A stretch of 64,000 bases of DNA from Actinokineospora baliensis (GTDB taxonomy: Bacteria; Actinomycetota; Actinomycetes; Mycobacteriales; Pseudonocardiaceae), in NCBI RefSeq assembly GCF_016907695.1, contig NZ_JAFBCK010000001.1:2845001-2909000 (forward strand), read 5' to 3'. The notes under the pieces are model-generated. The model searched no databases. It was not told the origin of the DNA and saw only the letters and a list, made by a program, of their open reading frames with translations. The translations under genes and the position numbers were made by a program. Below, in pieces: positions 1 through 9,147 of this stretch. Position 1 is the first letter of the stretch; every line of letters begins with the position of its first letter.

Positions 1-2182
1 TGTCGTAGGCGACCACGCGGAACCGGTGCGCGTGCCGCTCCACCACACCCGTCGGGTCTTCCGGCCACTCGCTGACCAAGGTCACCAGCTGCCCATCGGC
101 CAACCCGAGCTCGGCGATGTCCAGCGGGTTCACCAACACGACCCGCCGCGCGTCTTTGATGCCGCGGTAGCGGTCGTCCAGCCCGTAGATCGTGGTGTTG
201 TACTGGTCGTGGCTGCGCAGGGTCTGCAGCAGCAACCGACCCGGCGGCACCCGCAGCACGGTCAGCGGGTTGGCTGTGAACACCGCCCGGTCATCGCGGG
301 TGCCGGTGAACTCCCGCGAGTCGCGCGGCGCGTGTGGCAGCACGAACCCGTCCGGCTCCCGCACCCGGGCGTTGTAGTCGGTGCAGCCGGGCACCACCCG
401 CGAGATTCGGTCCCGGATCAGGTCGTAGTCGCCCGACAGTTCCGCCCACGGCACCGGGTGCGACGGCCCGAACAGCGCCTGGGCCACTCCACACACGATC
501 CCGACCTCCGACACCAGGTGCTCGGACGCGGGCTCCAGGCGCCCCCGCGACCGGTGAACGACCGACATCGAGTCCTCGACCGTCACGAACTGCTCACCGG
601 CCGCCTGCACGTCCCGCTCGGTCCGCCCCCGAGTCGGCAGGATCAACGCTGTGCGGCCGTGCACGACGTGCGACCGGTTCAGCTTTGTCGACACGTGCAC
701 TGTCAGGTCGCACGCGCGCAGTGCGGCCTCGGTGACCGCGGTGTCCGGGCTGGCAGAGGCGAAGTTGCCGCCCACTGCCATGAACACCTTGGCCTTGCCG
801 TCGCGCATGGCCCGGATGGATCCGACCGTGTCCAAGCCGTGCGACCGCGGCGCCGCGATGCCGAACTCGGTGTCCAGCGCGGCCAGGAACTTCTCCGGCA
901 TCTTCTCCCAGATGCCCATGGTCCGGTCGCCCTGCACGTTCGAGTGCCCGCGCACCGGGCACAGCCCCGCTCCCGGCTTGCCGATCATCCCGCGCATCAG
1001 CACGACGTTGGCGATCTCGCGGATGGTCGGCACCGAGTGCTTGTGCTGGGTGAGGCCCATCGCCCAGCACACGATGATCCGCGACGACTCCGCGAACATC
1101 CGCGCGACCCGCTCGATCTCCTGCCGGTCCAGCCCGGTCGCGGTGTCCACCGCGTTCCAGTCGACCTCCGCGACGTGCGCGGCGTACGCGTCGAACCCCT
1201 CGGTGCTCCGGTCGACGAACTCCCGGTCCACCACCGTCCCCGGCCGCTCCGCCTCCCACCGCAGTAAGAGGTGCCCGATCGCCTGGAACAGTGCCTGATC
1301 GCCTCCCAGCCTGATCTGGCAGAACACGTCCGCCAGCGCCGTTCCCTTGCCCAGCACCCCGCGCACCTTCTGCGGGTTCTTGAACCGCAGCAGCCCGGCC
1401 TCCGGCAGCGGGTTGACCGCGATGATCCGCGCCCCCGCGTCCTTGGCCTGCTCGAGCGCGCTGAGCATCCGCGGGTGGTTGGTGCCCGGGTTCTGACCCA
1501 CCACCACGACCAGGTCGGCCAGCGCGATGTCGGCCAGGCTCACCGACCCCTTGCCGACCCCGGTCGTCTCCGCCAGCGCCGCGCCGGACGACTCGTGGCA
1601 CATGTTCGAGCAGTCCGGCAGGTTGTTGGTGCCGAACGACCGCACCAGCAGCTGGTACAGGAACGCGGCCTCGTTGCTGGTGCGCCCCGAGGTGTAGAAC
1701 ACGGCCTCGTCCGGCGTCGACAAGGCCCGCAGCTGCGAAGCGATCAGCGAGTACGCCTCCGACCACTCGATCGGCTCGTAGTGCGTCGCCCCCGGCCGCA
1801 GCACCACGGGCTGGGTGATCCGCCCCTGCTGCCCCAGCCAGTAGTCCGTTTTGTCCGACAGGTCAGCGATCGAGTGCTCGGCGAAGAACTCCGGCCCCAC
1901 CCGCCGCCGCGTCGCCTCCTCCGCGACCGCCTTGGCGCCGTTCTCGCAGAACTCGGCGGCGTGCCGCCCGCCCTGCGGCTCCGGCCAGGCGCAGCCGGGG
2001 CAGTCGAACCCCTCCCGCTGGTTGAGCAGCCGCAGCGTGCGGGCGGTGCGCACCGCGCCCATCTGCTCGACGCCGCGGCGCAGCGACACGGCGACCCCCG
2101 GTATCCCGGCGGCCCACTGCTTGCGGGGCGTTACGTCCAGCTCGGATTCGACAACGTCCCGTTCGGGCGGAGTGCTGACCAT
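1..2182 (-). CDS. FdhF/YdeP-family molybdopterin oxidoreductase, 3' end outside window
   Basis: Large molybdenum-cofactor oxidoreductase of the formate-dehydrogenase-alpha-like FdhF/YdeP type; the physiological substrate of this subgroup is not established. About 727 codons are visible from ATG 2182 and the frame stays open to the left edge, so only a short C-terminus is missing. Visible signatures are FDCPGCAWPE (Cys61, Cys64), a Cys-rich NLPDCSNMCHESSG (191-200), VVVVGQNPGTNHPRM and, towards the end, the molybdopterin-dinucleotide-binding type region with LRSHDQYNTTIYG. No signal peptide, so cytoplasmic. It lies 55 nt downstream of, and co-directional with, the hypothetical membrane protein at 2238-3206. 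A perfect DnaA box sits in that gap. No partner iron-sulfur or diaphorase subunit is visible, though one could lie beyond the edge. Confidence 0.88.
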   Translation of the reverse strand, partial: MVSTPPERDVVESELDVTPRKQWAAGIPGVAVSLRRGVEQMGAVRTARTLRLLNQREGFDCPGCAWPEPQGGRHAAEFCENGAKAVAEEATRRRVGPEFFAEHSIADLSDKTDYWLGQQGRITQPVVLRPGATHYEPIEWSEAYSLIASQLRALSTPDEAVFYTSGRTSNEAAFLYQLLVRSFGTNNLPDCSNMCHESSGAALAETTGVGKGSVSLADIALADLVVVVGQNPGTNHPRMLSALEQAKDAGARIIAVNPLPEAGLLRFKNPQKVRGVLGKGTALADVFCQIRLGGDQALFQAIGHLLLRWEAERPGTVVDREFVDRSTEGFDAYAAHVAEVDWNAVDTATGLDRQEIERVARMFAESSRIIVCWAMGLTQHKHSVPTIREIANVVLMRGMIGKPGAGLCPVRGHSNVQGDRTMGIWEKMPEKFLAALDTEFGIAAPRSHGLDTVGSIRAMRDGKAKVFMAVGGNFASASPDTAVTEAALRACDLTVHVSTKLNRSHVVHGRTALILPTRGRTERDVQAAGEQFVTVEDSMSVVHRSRGRLEPASEHLVSEVGIVCGVAQALFGPSHPVPWAELSGDYDLIRDRISRVVPGCTDYNARVREPDGFVLPHAPRDSREFTGTRDDRAVFTANPLTVLRVPPGRLLLQTLRSHDQYNTTIYGLDDRYRGIKDARRVVLVNPLDIAELGLADGQLVTLVSEWPEDPTGVVERHAHRFRVVAYD

Positions 2183-2221
2183 GGACCTATCGTCCGCCGC
2201 GACCGGTCCCCGTGCAAAAAG

Positions 2222-2230
2222 TTGTCCACA
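2222..2230 (+). promoter_or_regulatory. DnaA box (TTGTCCACA)
   Basis: Exact match to the actinobacterial DnaA-box consensus TTGTCCACA, in the 55-nt gap between the hypothetical gene and the oxidoreductase start. One of four perfect boxes in gene gaps in this window. Confidence 0.5.
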
Positions 2231-2237
2231 GGCCCCG

Positions 2238-3206
2238 CTAGCTGGGGCAGCCGCTCTCCAGCGGGATGTCCGCCCCGGGGTCGAAGTAGGTGACCCGGTC
2301 GTGCTTGGCCTGGTTGCGGCTCGGCGCCCGGTCCCGGTAGTCGGAGGCGATGAAGCCCTTGCGGTACGCGTCGCAGGAGATCGAGTAGAAGAAGCCGTCG
2401 ACCTTCTCGTACCAGAGGCCCAGGCTGCCAGGAGCCCACCGCGGCCCCTTGCGCATGACGTACTCGATGTCGGCGCGCACGACGACGACCACGCTCATCG
2501 GGTCCAGCGGGAAGTCCACGTGGTCGGCGGTGAAGGCGTAGGCGAACACGTAGTTCGTGTGCACGACGAGCTCGCCGGTCTTGCCCGCCTCGACCCGCAT
2601 CGAGCCCTTGACCTTGGGCGAGACGGGCAGCAGCTTGGCGCCGCTGTCGAGCATGCTGACCAGCGCTTGGACCTGCCGCTCGTTGCCGCCGCCGAACAGC
2701 GGGCGCAGTTGCCTGGCCACGTCGGGGGCCAGCAGGCCCAGGTAGCGGTCCGGGTTGTGGTCGCGCAGCATCGTCGGGTCGAGCCTGCTCGCCACCAGCA
2801 GGTCCTTGACCTTCGCGGTGACGTTGGCGACCTCGGCCTCGCTGAACTCGCCGACCTGCATGGCCGGTGGCGGCTCGATCCCGGCCGCTCCGTCGGCCCA
2901 GTGCTCGGCCGGGGTCATCGCGAACGGTCGGTTCAGGTCCACCGCGTGCTGGGCGTTGGGGTCCTCGCCCGGTCCGCCGCCGCCGGGGCCGCCGGGACCG
3001 CGGTCGAACACGCCGACGCCGATCAGCAGCATGACCACCGCGATGACGGCGACCAGCACCATGGACGTGACGAGCCACCGCTCCAGCCTGCGGCGCCGTG
3101 ATCCGCGCAGCATCGCCTTCACGTCGGCCTGCGCGGACGCGCGCAGGCGTCTGCGCCACGCGGCGTCCTGTAACGCCGCGTGATCGCCGTACTCTCGTTG
3201 GTCCAC
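2238..3206 (-). CDS. Hypothetical membrane-anchored protein with large extracytoplasmic domain
   Basis: Unrecognised 322-residue protein. GTG 3206 was chosen because GGGGGG lies just upstream and the sequence before it is not protein-like. An Arg-rich cytoplasmic segment (18-43, RRRRLERW) is followed by one transmembrane helix at about 44-67, a Gly/Pro linker (70-82), and a roughly 235-residue domain expected outside the membrane by the positive-inside rule. That domain has no motif I can name and ends in a Cys-containing tail (ESGCPS). Probably transcribed with the molybdopterin oxidoreductase downstream. Whether the two work together is unknown. Confidence 0.75.
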   Translation of the reverse strand: MDQREYGDHAALQDAAWRRRLRASAQADVKAMLRGSRRRRLERWLVTSMVLVAVIAVVMLLIGVGVFDRGPGGPGGGGPGEDPNAQHAVDLNRPFAMTPAEHWADGAAGIEPPPAMQVGEFSEAEVANVTAKVKDLLVASRLDPTMLRDHNPDRYLGLLAPDVARQLRPLFGGGNERQVQALVSMLDSGAKLLPVSPKVKGSMRVEAGKTGELVVHTNYVFAYAFTADHVDFPLDPMSVVVVVRADIEYVMRKGPRWAPGSLGLWYEKVDGFFYSISCDAYRKGFIASDYRDRAPSRNQAKHDRVTYFDPGADIPLESGCPS

Positions 3207-3441
3207 CGGCCCCCCAAGGGCGATCCAGCTCGGCGAGCCGGGCTGGTTGAGGTGTCGACTGCCTGGTGCACACCTCATCGATATGGCCACAGTCCGTGTT
3301 AACAAGCTGCCCGCGCGGACCGCTCGTGCTGCGGTGAACGGCGCCCGAGGCCAGTCCAACGGTCACTGTGCCGGGAATGCGGTGTCGAGGGGTCACCCGA
3401 TTGGCGCAGACCAGATTCCCGGCCCTCCGCGAGCGACACGG

Positions 3442-3479
3442 GGCGTGGGTCCGCCGCCGATCGGAGGCGGACCCACGCC
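3442..3479 (-). terminator. Hairpin terminator after the archaeal-type valS
   Basis: Perfect 14-bp stem GGCGTGGGTCCGCC / GGCGGACCCACGCC with a 10-nt loop, 26 nt past the stop of the leftward valS gene. No clear U-tract, as is usual in actinobacteria. The rest of the 3207-3504 gap holds nothing else I can name. Confidence 0.7.
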
Positions 3480-3504
3480 TGGGCAGGTGGCCCAGCTCAC
3501 AGCG

Positions 3505-5964
3505 CTAGTCGGTAGTCAGGGTGACCTCGATGCCGAGTTCGGCATCCACCGATCGGGTGTATTTCAACGCCTGGACAGCCCCGGCGGACCGTAGGTCGCG
3601 CTCCGTGGCCCTCAGTGCCCGCTCCCGGTCTTCGGTGCAGGTCACGACCAGTTCCGCCACCGGCCACCGCAGCGATCGCCGCGCCTCCGACTTGGCCCGC
3701 CGGACGGCGGCGAGCACGATCGTCACCGGCGCCAACAGCGATCGGTCGCCGTTACTGCTGGTGACCGCAGGCCAAGGTGCGACGTGGATCGACCCGTCCT
3801 GCCACCACGACCACGCCTCCTCCGCGGAGAAGGGCAGGAACGGCGCCAAGAGGCGCTGCACGGCCGATAGAGCGATACGCAGCGTGGCCCTGGCCGAGTC
3901 GTCCCCTTCGTAAGCGCGGTCCTTGACCAGCTCGATGTAGTCGTCACACCACAGCCAGAAGAACCGCTCCACCCGCTCAAGAGCATCGGCGTAGTCGCAG
4001 GCCTCCAATGCGGTCGTCACCTCAGCCACTACGGCATCCAGCTCGGCGAGCAAAGCCAGGTCCAGCGGCTCAGTAGGCCGCTCTCCGGGGCCTAGGCCCA
4101 GCACGAACCAACTGGCGTTGAGCAGCTTGGTCGCGAGCCTGCGACCGACGCGCATCTTGGTCTCGTCGAACACCGTGTCGACCCCAGGACGCGCCGACGC
4201 CGCCCAGTACCTCACGGCGTCCGCGCCATAGCGGTCGATCAACTCGTCAGGCGGGCTGGACTTGCCGGACCTCTTACTCAGCTTCTGCTTGTCAGGTGTG
4301 ACCACCCACCCCGAGATCGCCACGCGCCGCCACGGCAACACCCCGGTTTCCGCGTTCGCGCGCAGCACCGAGCTGAACAGCCAGGTGCGGATGATCTCGT
4401 GCGCCTGCGGGCGCAGATCCATCGGATAGGTCTTGGCGAACAAGTCGGGATCATCGTCAGCGCCACACACGAGCAGCGGGGTCAACGACGACGTTGCCCA
4501 CGTGTCCATGACGTCTGGGTCACCGGTGAACCCGCCAGGCACATCGCGCTGGTCCTTGCTGTAGCCCGGCGGGGCTTCCGTTGCTGGGTCCACGGGGAGC
4601 TGGTCCGGCGTAAGAGGGCTGTCGAAGTTCGGCTCGCCATTGGCGTCAAGCGTGTACCACAGCGGGAACGGCACCCCGAAGAACCGCTGACGGCTCACCA
4701 ACCAGTCGCCTGCGAGCCCGTCCACCCAGCTCTCGTACCGCGCGTGCATGTGCGCGGGCTGCCAGTCGAGTTCGCGCCCACGATCTCGCATGACTTCCCT
4801 ATGGGCCGTGGACCTGATGAACCACTGCCTCCCCGCCACGATCTCCAGCGGCTTGTCCCCACGCTCGAAGAACGCCACCGGACGCTCAACGGGCTTTGGC
4901 TCGCCCACCAGCGCTCCGGCCTCGCGGAGCATCGCCACCATCCGCTCCCGTGCTGTGTGGACGGTCGCGCCCACCAGCTTCGAGTACGGCCCTATAGGCA
5001 CGCCGTCAGGCGCGTCAGGCAGAAACCGCCCGTTCTTACCGATCACTGATCGCACAGGTAGGCCCAACTCGCGCCACCACTGCACATCTGTGAGGTCGCC
5101 GAAGGTGCAGCACATCACCAGGCCACTACCGCGCTCTGGATCGGCATCTATATGTGCCAGAACCGGCACAGCCACGCCGAACACCGGGGTTAGCAATGTG
5201 GTGCCGATCAGGTGCCTATAGCGCTCGTCATCGGGGTGCGCGATGACAGCCACGCACGCAGGCAGCAGTTCCGGACGCGTTGTCTGCACCTCGAAGCCGC
5301 CGAACCGAAGGGTGTGCCAGGCGCCCTTCACGGGCCGGTGCTCCACCTCCGCTTGTGCAACAGCCGTCCCAAACCCGACATCCCATAGCGTCGGCGCCTC
5401 GGCCTGGTAGGCCTCACCAGCCGCGAGCAGCCGCAGGAACGACCGCTGTGAAAGCCGCCGCGCCTTCTCGCCGATGGTCGTATAGGTGCGCGACCAGTCC
5501 ACTGACAGGCCCAACCGTCGCCACAGCGTCTCGTAGGTCTTCTCGCTAAGAGCCGTCTGCCTCGCGCAGAGTTCGAGGAAGTTGCGCCGAGACACCGCTG
5601 TGGGCTCGCCTGTAGGCGTGAAGTTCGGGTCGTAAGGCAGCGACGGATCGCAGCGCACGTTGTGCATCACCTGCACCAAGCGCTCACTCGGCAGGCCGTT
5701 GTCGTCCCACCCCATGGGGTAGAGCACGTCCCTACCGCGCATCCGTTGGTAGCGCGCGATCACGTCCGTGTGCGTGTAGGAGAAGCAGTGCCCGATGTGC
5801 AGGCTTCCGCTGACCGATGGGGGAGGGGTGTCTATGGAGAAGACCGACTCGCGGGGACCCGTGCCCCGGAACGCGTAGACGCCTACCTCGTCCCACCGAG
5901 CTGCCCAGGTCGATTCCAGCCCATCCAGTGATGGGCGCTCGGGGAGACGTTCGGTATGCGCCAT
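3505..5964 (-). CDS. Valine--tRNA ligase, archaeal/Rickettsia-like type (second ValRS)
   Basis: Class I aminoacyl-tRNA synthetase of 819 residues. The HIGH motif is at about 56-59 (SGSLHIGH) and the KMSKS loop is KLSKR at about 561-565. PMGWDDNGLPSER and the CP1 editing signature QTTRPE (about 228) are typical of the ValRS subgroup of archaea, Rickettsia and some actinobacteria, so valine activation with editing is expected. The C-terminus lacks the long coiled-coil arm of the canonical bacterial enzyme. ATG 5964 was chosen because TACCCT (5976-5971) lies exactly 6 nt upstream, giving a leaderless message; the longer frame to 6030 would overlap the divergent promoter. It diverges from the canonical valS at 6033. 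It could be a stress or resistance paralogue or a redundant housekeeping copy; the sequence does not decide. Confidence 0.9.
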   Translation of the reverse strand: MAHTERLPERPSLDGLESTWAARWDEVGVYAFRGTGPRESVFSIDTPPPSVSGSLHIGHCFSYTHTDVIARYQRMRGRDVLYPMGWDDNGLPSERLVQVMHNVRCDPSLPYDPNFTPTGEPTAVSRRNFLELCARQTALSEKTYETLWRRLGLSVDWSRTYTTIGEKARRLSQRSFLRLLAAGEAYQAEAPTLWDVGFGTAVAQAEVEHRPVKGAWHTLRFGGFEVQTTRPELLPACVAVIAHPDDERYRHLIGTTLLTPVFGVAVPVLAHIDADPERGSGLVMCCTFGDLTDVQWWRELGLPVRSVIGKNGRFLPDAPDGVPIGPYSKLVGATVHTARERMVAMLREAGALVGEPKPVERPVAFFERGDKPLEIVAGRQWFIRSTAHREVMRDRGRELDWQPAHMHARYESWVDGLAGDWLVSRQRFFGVPFPLWYTLDANGEPNFDSPLTPDQLPVDPATEAPPGYSKDQRDVPGGFTGDPDVMDTWATSSLTPLLVCGADDDPDLFAKTYPMDLRPQAHEIIRTWLFSSVLRANAETGVLPWRRVAISGWVVTPDKQKLSKRSGKSSPPDELIDRYGADAVRYWAASARPGVDTVFDETKMRVGRRLATKLLNASWFVLGLGPGERPTEPLDLALLAELDAVVAEVTTALEACDYADALERVERFFWLWCDDYIELVKDRAYEGDDSARATLRIALSAVQRLLAPFLPFSAEEAWSWWQDGSIHVAPWPAVTSSNGDRSLLAPVTIVLAAVRRAKSEARRSLRWPVAELVVTCTEDRERALRATERDLRSAGAVQALKYTRSVDAELGIEVTLTTD

Positions 5965-5970
5965 GTGCGG

Positions 5971-6026
5971 AGGGTAGTCGCGGGTCAGCGCCCGGTTCGA
6001 CTTGTTTTCGCTGGCCTTCGTAGACT
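5971..6026. promoter_or_regulatory. Mirror-symmetric divergent leaderless promoters between two valS genes
   Basis: The start codons are 68 nt apart. Leftward -10 TACCCT is at 5976-5971, 6 nt before ATG 5964. Rightward -10 TAGACT is at 6021-6026, 6 nt before GTG 6033. Both hexamers and both starts are exactly symmetric about TCGA (5997-6000), where overlapping -35-like TTCGAC/GTCGAA would lie with 19-bp spacers. The gap is too short for a T-box leader. Confidence 0.55.
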
Positions 6027-6032
6027 CCAACC

Positions 6033-8663
6033 GTGACTGAGACCCCCACCCCGCCGAGCACTGACCTTCCCCCGGCCTGGGAGCCGGCCGCGGTAGAGGC
6101 GGAGCTGTACGAGGGCTGGGTAGCGGCCGGGTACTTCACCGCCGACGCCGCGAGTGAGAAGCCGCCGTTCACGATCGTGTTGCCGCCGCCGAATGTCACC
6201 GGCAGCCTCCACATGGGCCACGCGCTCAACCACACCGTGATGGACGCGCTCACCAGGCGCCGCCGCATGCAGGGCTACGAGGTGCTGTGGCTGCCCGGCA
6301 TGGACCACGCCGGTATCGCCACCCAGAACGTCGTCGAGCGGCAGCTGGCTGGCCAGGGGCTGTCCCGGCACGACCTGGGCCGGGAGAAGTTCGTCGAGCG
6401 GGTCTGGGAGTGGAAGGCCGAGTACGGCGGCAAGATCCTCGACCAGATGCGCCGCCTCGGTGACGGCGTCGACTGGTCCCGCGAGCGCTTCACCATGGAC
6501 GACGGTCTCTCCCGCGCGGTGCAGACCGTGTTCAAGCGCCTCTATGACGACGGCCTGATCTATCGCGCGGAACGCATCATCAACTGGTGCCCGCGTTGCC
6601 GTACCGCGCTGTCGGACATCGAGGTCGAGCACTCCGAGGACGAGGGCGAGCTCGTCTCCATCCGCTACGGCGACGGTGACAACGCCATTGTGGTCGCCAC
6701 TACGCGCGCGGAGACGATGCTCGGCGACACGGCCGTCGCGGTGCACCCCGAGGATGAGCGGTACCGCCACCTCATCGGCACTGAGGTCCCGCTGCCGCTG
6801 ACCGGTAGGCGCATCCCGATCGTCGCGGACGAGCACGTCGACCCCGAGTTCGGTACCGGTGCCGTCAAGGTCACCCCCGCGCACGACCCGAACGACTTCG
6901 AGATCGGCCGCAGGCACGACCTGCCGTCGTTGACGGTCATGGACGCCACAGGCGTCATCACGGTCAAGGGGCCCTTCGAGGGCTTGGACCGCTTCGAGGC
7001 TCGCCCCGCTGTTGTCGCGGCTCTTCGCGAAGACGGCCGGATCGTCGCCGAGAAGCGGCCGTACCTGCACTCGGTGGGGCACTGCTCGCGCTGCGACACG
7101 GTTGTTGAACCCCGACTGTCGCTGCAGTGGTGGGTCAATGTTGAGCCTCTATCGCGCGCGGCCGGTGACGCTGTTCGCGACGGCCGGACGCAGGTGCACC
7201 CGCCGGAGTTGGCCAAGCGCTATTTCGACTGGGTCGACAACATGCACGACTGGACCATCTCGCGGCAGCTGTGGTGGGGCCACCGCATCCCGGTCTGGTA
7301 CGGGCCTAACGACGAGGTCGTGTGTGTAGGCCCCGACGAGGAGCCCCCCACCGGCGAAGGCTGGACCCAGGACCCCGACGTCCTCGACACGTGGTTCTCC
7401 TCGGGCCTCTGGCCCATCTCCACGCTCGGGTGGCCCGCCAACACCGAGGACCTCGCCAAGTTCTATCCGACGAGTGTGCTGTCGACCGGCTACGACATCC
7501 TCTTCTTCTGGGTCGCCCGGATGATGATGTTCGGCCTCTACGCGATGGACGGCAAGCAGCCGTTCGACCACGTCTACCTGCACGGCCTCATCCGTGACGC
7601 GCAGGGCAAGAAGATGTCGAAGTCGCGCGGCAACGTCCTGGACCCGCTCGACTGGCTCGACAGGTTCGGTGCCGACGCCACCCGCTTCACCCTCGCGCGC
7701 GGGGCGAACCCCGGCAGCGACATGGCGCTCGCGGAGGAGTGGGCTGCAGGGTCGCGCAACTTCGGCACGAAGCTGTGGAACGCCAGCCGCTTCGCGCTGA
7801 TGAACGGCGCAACCACCGCCATCCCGGTGCCCGCCCGCGACCAGTTGACGGACGCGGACCTCTGGATCCTGGACAAGGCTGACGCACTGGTGTCCGAAGT
7901 GGATGCCCTCTTCGAGAAGTTCGAGTTCGCGAAGATCTGCGACGCGCTCTACCACTTCACCTGGGACCTCTATTGCGACTGGTACCTCGAGCTCACGAAG
8001 GTCCAGATCGCAGAGGGCGGCGCGCGCGCTGAGGCGACTCGCGCGGTCCTAGGGCACGTGCTGGACGTAGTGCTGCGGTTGCTGCACCCGATCACTCCGT
8101 TCATCACCGAGGTGCTCTGGAAGGCGCTCACGGGCAAGGAATCCATCGTCGTCACGGAGTGGCCGACGGCCAATGGCAACGCTGCTGACCTAGAGGCGGC
8201 CCGGCGGGTAGAAGGCGTGCAGAAGCTCATCACCGAGATCCGCCGCTTCAGGGCGGATCAGGGAGTGAAGCCCAGCCAGCGCGTCGCGACCCGGCTGTCC
8301 GGTGTGGACGAGGCGGGCCTAACGGCTCTCGCGGGTGCCGTCACGTCTCTTGCGCGGCTGGACGCCCCCGGCGACGACTTCACCGCGAGCGCGTCGCTGG
8401 AAGTGCCTCTTAGCGGCGGCAGCGTCACTGTGGAGTTGGACCTGTCCGGTGCCATTGATGTTGGCGCGGAACGTAAGAGGCTCACCAAGGACCTCGCGGT
8501 CGCCGAGAAGGAACTCGCGCAGTGCGAGGCCAAGCTGGGCAACCCGAAGTTCACCGACAAGGCCCCGGCCGACGTCGTCGCCAAGATCCAGGCCCGGCGC
8601 GACGCGGCGCAGGCCGAGATCGCCCGCGTGCAGGCACGGCTAGCCGCCCTGCCCGCGAGCTGA
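6033..8663 (+). CDS. valS: Valine--tRNA ligase, canonical actinobacterial type
   Basis: Charges tRNA-Val in the cytoplasm. 876 residues, the usual length for actinobacterial ValS. SLHMGH at about 59-63 is the HIGH motif and KMSKS is at about 527-531. [12 protein letters not shown], the editing motif [23 protein letters not shown] and [10 protein letters not shown] are all present. The final ~70 residues form the Lys/Glu/Ala-rich coiled-coil arm ([18 protein letters not shown]). GTG 6033 sits 6 nt after TAGACT with no Shine-Dalgarno, so a leaderless message is likely. The valS-folC-DUF4233 order is conserved with mycobacteria, with an XRE/DUF397 pair inserted here between valS and folC. Confidence 0.97.
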   Translation: MTETPTPPSTDLPPAWEPAAVEAELYEGWVAAGYFTADAASEKPPFTIVLPPPNVTGSLHMGHALNHTVMDALTRRRRMQGYEVLWLPGMDHAGIATQNVVERQLAGQGLSRHDLGREKFVERVWEWKAEYGGKILDQMRRLGDGVDWSRERFTMDDGLSRAVQTVFKRLYDDGLIYRAERIINWCPRCRTALSDIEVEHSEDEGELVSIRYGDGDNAIVVATTRAETMLGDTAVAVHPEDERYRHLIGTEVPLPLTGRRIPIVADEHVDPEFGTGAVKVTPAHDPNDFEIGRRHDLPSLTVMDATGVITVKGPFEGLDRFEARPAVVAALREDGRIVAEKRPYLHSVGHCSRCDTVVEPRLSLQWWVNVEPLSRAAGDAVRDGRTQVHPPELAKRYFDWVDNMHDWTISRQLWWGHRIPVWYGPNDEVVCVGPDEEPPTGEGWTQDPDVLDTWFSSGLWPISTLGWPANTEDLAKFYPTSVLSTGYDILFFWVARMMMFGLYAMDGKQPFDHVYLHGLIRDAQGKKMSKSRGNVLDPLDWLDRFGADATRFTLARGANPGSDMALAEEWAAGSRNFGTKLWNASRFALMNGATTAIPVPARDQLTDADLWILDKADALVSEVDALFEKFEFAKICDALYHFTWDLYCDWYLELTKVQIAEGGARAEATRAVLGHVLDVVLRLLHPITPFITEVLWKALTGKESIVVTEWPTANGNAADLEAARRVEGVQKLITEIRRFRADQGVKPSQRVATRLSGVDEAGLTALAGAVTSLARLDAPGDDFTASASLEVPLSGGSVTVELDLSGAIDVGAERKRLTKDLAVAEKELAQCEAKLGNPKFTDKAPADVVAKIQARRDAAQAEIARVQARLAALPAS

Positions 8664-8675
8664 CCCCTCGGGCTC

Positions 8676-8996
8676 TTAAGCGGACCGGTCGGGGTCCTCG
8701 TCGACCCAGCGGACCTCGACCGGCCTGCTGCCTGCCAACACCCGCGTCGCCGACTCGGCGGACTGGAACTGACCGCGCAGCCGCGCGCCCTTCTCGTCCG
8801 GCATGCCGAAGAGCTCGACGTAGTCCTCACCGAACCCGTCGGCGATCTCCATGCCCCAGCCCAGCACCGCGAAGTCGAGAGCTTGGCCGTCCGCGTCCCG
8901 CTGGACCTGGTAGACGGCGAACCGGCGCGGCGCGAAGTGGTCGGTGACCTCAGCGATCTGCCTGGTCAACTCGCCCTCCGGGATGATCGTCTGCAT
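8676..8996 (-). CDS. Hypothetical 106-aa protein
   Basis: Small acidic cytoplasmic protein with no signal peptide, membrane helix or motif I recognise. It reads as a compact alpha/beta fold (FAVYQVQRDADG, DFAVLGWGMEIADGF). The stop is 12 nt from the end of convergent valS. The start faces the XRE regulator at 9148 across a 151-nt divergent gap containing two inverted repeats, so it may be controlled by that regulator. Confidence 0.7.
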   Translation of the reverse strand: MQTIIPEGELTRQIAEVTDHFAPRRFAVYQVQRDADGQALDFAVLGWGMEIADGFGEDYVELFGMPDEKGARLRGQFQSAESATRVLAGSRPVEVRWVDEDPDRSA

Positions 8997-9012
8997 ACTG
9001 CCTCCACGCGTA

Positions 9013-9044
9013 GCAAATTTGCGATCCTTCGTTAGGAGGATCGC
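9013..9044. promoter_or_regulatory. Inverted repeats in divergent gap of XRE regulator
   Basis: Two adjoining symmetric elements: the perfect palindrome GCAAATTTGC (9013-9022) and the 8-bp arms GCGATCCT / AGGATCGC (9021-9028 and 9037-9044). They sit just upstream of the leftward hypothetical and about 100 nt before the XRE gene. Candidate operator; the binder is inferred only from position. Confidence 0.4.
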
Positions 9045-9147
9045 ACCGGAAGGTGATGGGCCACAATAACGCCATCGGGTGATTCAATATTGACCCTGGC
9101 TGCGCCAGACTGTCGCCGTTGGATCCAAGATCGGGGAAGGACGAACC

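Noticed and set aside
26..1267. Long plus-strand frame opposite the molybdopterin oxidoreductase
   Set aside because: Arg/Pro/His-rich shadow of a clearly conserved minus-strand gene; no family resemblance.
5965..6032. T-box leader for either valS
   Set aside because: The gap is only 68 nt and lacks the T-box sequence; both mRNAs appear leaderless.
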